Shown: one piece after another, positions 4,491 to 5,277 of the stretch
Position numbering within the stretch: the first letter of the stretch is position 1
How the letters are laid out: every line of letters begins with the position of its first letter
NCBI RefSeq assembly: GCF_938028185.1
Contig: NZ_CALJAH010000437.1
Coordinates: forward strand, 1 to 5,277
DNA: 5,277 nt
Direction: 5' to 3'
Origin: an uncultured Cardiobacterium sp.
Lineage (GTDB): Bacteria; Pseudomonadota; Gammaproteobacteria; Cardiobacteriales; Cardiobacteriaceae
The notes under the pieces: generated by a model
Told to the model about the DNA's origin: nothing
The model's input: only the letters and a program-made list of their open reading frames with translations
Database searches by the model: none
Translations under genes and position numbers: made by a program

Positions 4491-5277
4491 ATGGGATTTA
4501 ACTGCGGCATCGTTGGACTGCCGAACGTCGGAAAATCGACACTCTTCAATGCCCTGACCAACGCCGGGATTGACGCCAAAAACTTCCCCTTTTGCACCAT
4601 CGAGCCGAACACCGGTATCGTTTATATGCCCGATCCACGGCTGGATGCGCTCGCCGCCATCGTCAAACCGGAGCGGGTGCTGCCGACGACGATGGAATTT
4701 GTCGATATTGCCGGGCTGGTCGCCGGTGCCTCCAAGGGCGAAGGACTGGGCAACCAGTTTCTCGCCAACATCCGCGAAACCGACGCCATCGCCCAGGTGG
4801 TGCGCTGCTTTGACGATGACGACATCGTCCACGTCGCGGGCAAAATCGACCCGCTTGCCGACATCCAGGTCATCGAAAGCGAGCTGATCCTGGCCGACAT
4901 GGCCTCACTGGAAAAAGCACAACAGCGCCTGGTGCGCGTCGCCAAAGGCGGAGACAAAGATGCCAAACTGAAACTGGACATCATCGCCCGCCTCACCCCG
5001 CACCTCGAAGACGGCAACCTCGCCCGCACCCTGCCGATGAGCGACGAAGAGCGCAAGGCGATGCGCGAACTGTTTCTCTTGACGATGAAGCCGATGATGT
5101 ACGTCGCCAACGTTGATGAAGCCCATATCGACGGCGACAACGCCTACGTCCAACAGGTACGCGACAAGGCGGCACAGGCGGACGCCGTCGTCGTCACCGT
5201 CTGCGCCGCGATAGAAGCCGAACTGTCGCAACTCGCCTCCGAAGAACAGGGCGAACTGCTCGCCAGCTACGGCCTCA
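4491..5277 (+). CDS. ychF: Ribosome-associated ATPase YchF (OLA1 family), 3' partial
   Basis: YchF is a universally conserved P-loop protein of the Obg-related group that hydrolyses ATP rather than GTP and binds ribosomes; E. coli YchF is linked to the oxidative-stress response. The frame is open from ATG 4491 to the window edge, giving 262 residues of about 363. Visible are the Walker A/G1 loop GLPNVGKST (9-17), NFPFCTIEPN (31-40) in the switch I region, G3 DIAGLVAGASKGEGLGNQFL (72-91), and the G4 position as NVDE (207-210) instead of NKxD, which explains the ATP preference. His114 matches the residue reported as critical for ATP hydrolysis in E. coli YchF. The coiled-coil insert spans about 128-200. 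The C-terminal TGS domain lies beyond the window. A modest ribosome site AGAGAG (4476-4481) lies 9 bases upstream. The 38-base gap after pth has no promoter or terminator, so co-transcription with pth is likely, as in E. coli. Confidence 0.97.
   Translation, partial: MGFNCGIVGLPNVGKSTLFNALTNAGIDAKNFPFCTIEPNTGIVYMPDPRLDALAAIVKPERVLPTTMEFVDIAGLVAGASKGEGLGNQFLANIRETDAIAQVVRCFDDDDIVHVAGKIDPLADIQVIESELILADMASLEKAQQRLVRVAKGGDKDAKLKLDIIARLTPHLEDGNLARTLPMSDEERKAMRELFLLTMKPMMYVANVDEAHIDGDNAYVQQVRDKAAQADAVVVTVCAAIEAELSQLASEEQGELLASYGL

Noticed and set aside
1..5277. A novel defence, mobile or biosynthetic system
   Set aside because: Every coding stretch maps to a known housekeeping family; no transposase, integrase, direct-repeat array or attachment site was seen.

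Overview
This window is an ordinary bacterial housekeeping block, all on the + strand. The order is TPR-repeat protein (5' end missing), lolB, tRNA-Gln(UUG), prs, rplY, pth, ychF (3' end missing). The set and order match a locus I know from Pseudomonas and other Gamma- and Betaproteobacteria (TPR protein, lolB, ispE, tRNA-Gln, prs, rplY, pth, ychF). A Lol lipoprotein pathway, a genome-encoded CCA tail on the tRNA and a two-domain bL25 point to a GC-rich (high fifties percent by eye) Gram-negative, most likely a gammaproteobacterium. Cardiobacteriales is a guess I cannot confirm without a search.

Bases 1-1993 hold cell-envelope genes: a TPR protein whose last codons overlap the start of lolB by 17 bases. 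Bases 1994-2106 are the only sizeable non-coding stretch. They carry a strong sigma70-type promoter with a GC-rich discriminator and a structured leader for the tRNA. The ispE gene expected between lolB and the tRNA is absent. Bases 2107-2182 are tRNA-Gln. After only 30 bases and no visible terminator comes prs (PRPP synthase), so prs is probably transcribed with the tRNA. A textbook intrinsic terminator lies between prs and rplY, ending 17 bases before the rplY start codon, so rplY must rely on read-through, attenuation or a promoter inside prs. rplY, pth and ychF follow at gaps of 6 and 38 bases and form a translation-related group: 5S rRNA-binding protein, peptidyl-tRNA recycling and a ribosome-associated ATPase.

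I saw no mobile element, CRISPR, defence or biosynthetic system. The points worth a second look are subtle: the missing ispE, a sharp codon-usage break inside the TPR gene, a U-U mismatch in the tRNA T-stem, a tRNA-prs co-transcript under a stringent-type promoter, the terminator before rplY, and two terminator-shaped hairpins inside coding sequence (early prs and early pth).
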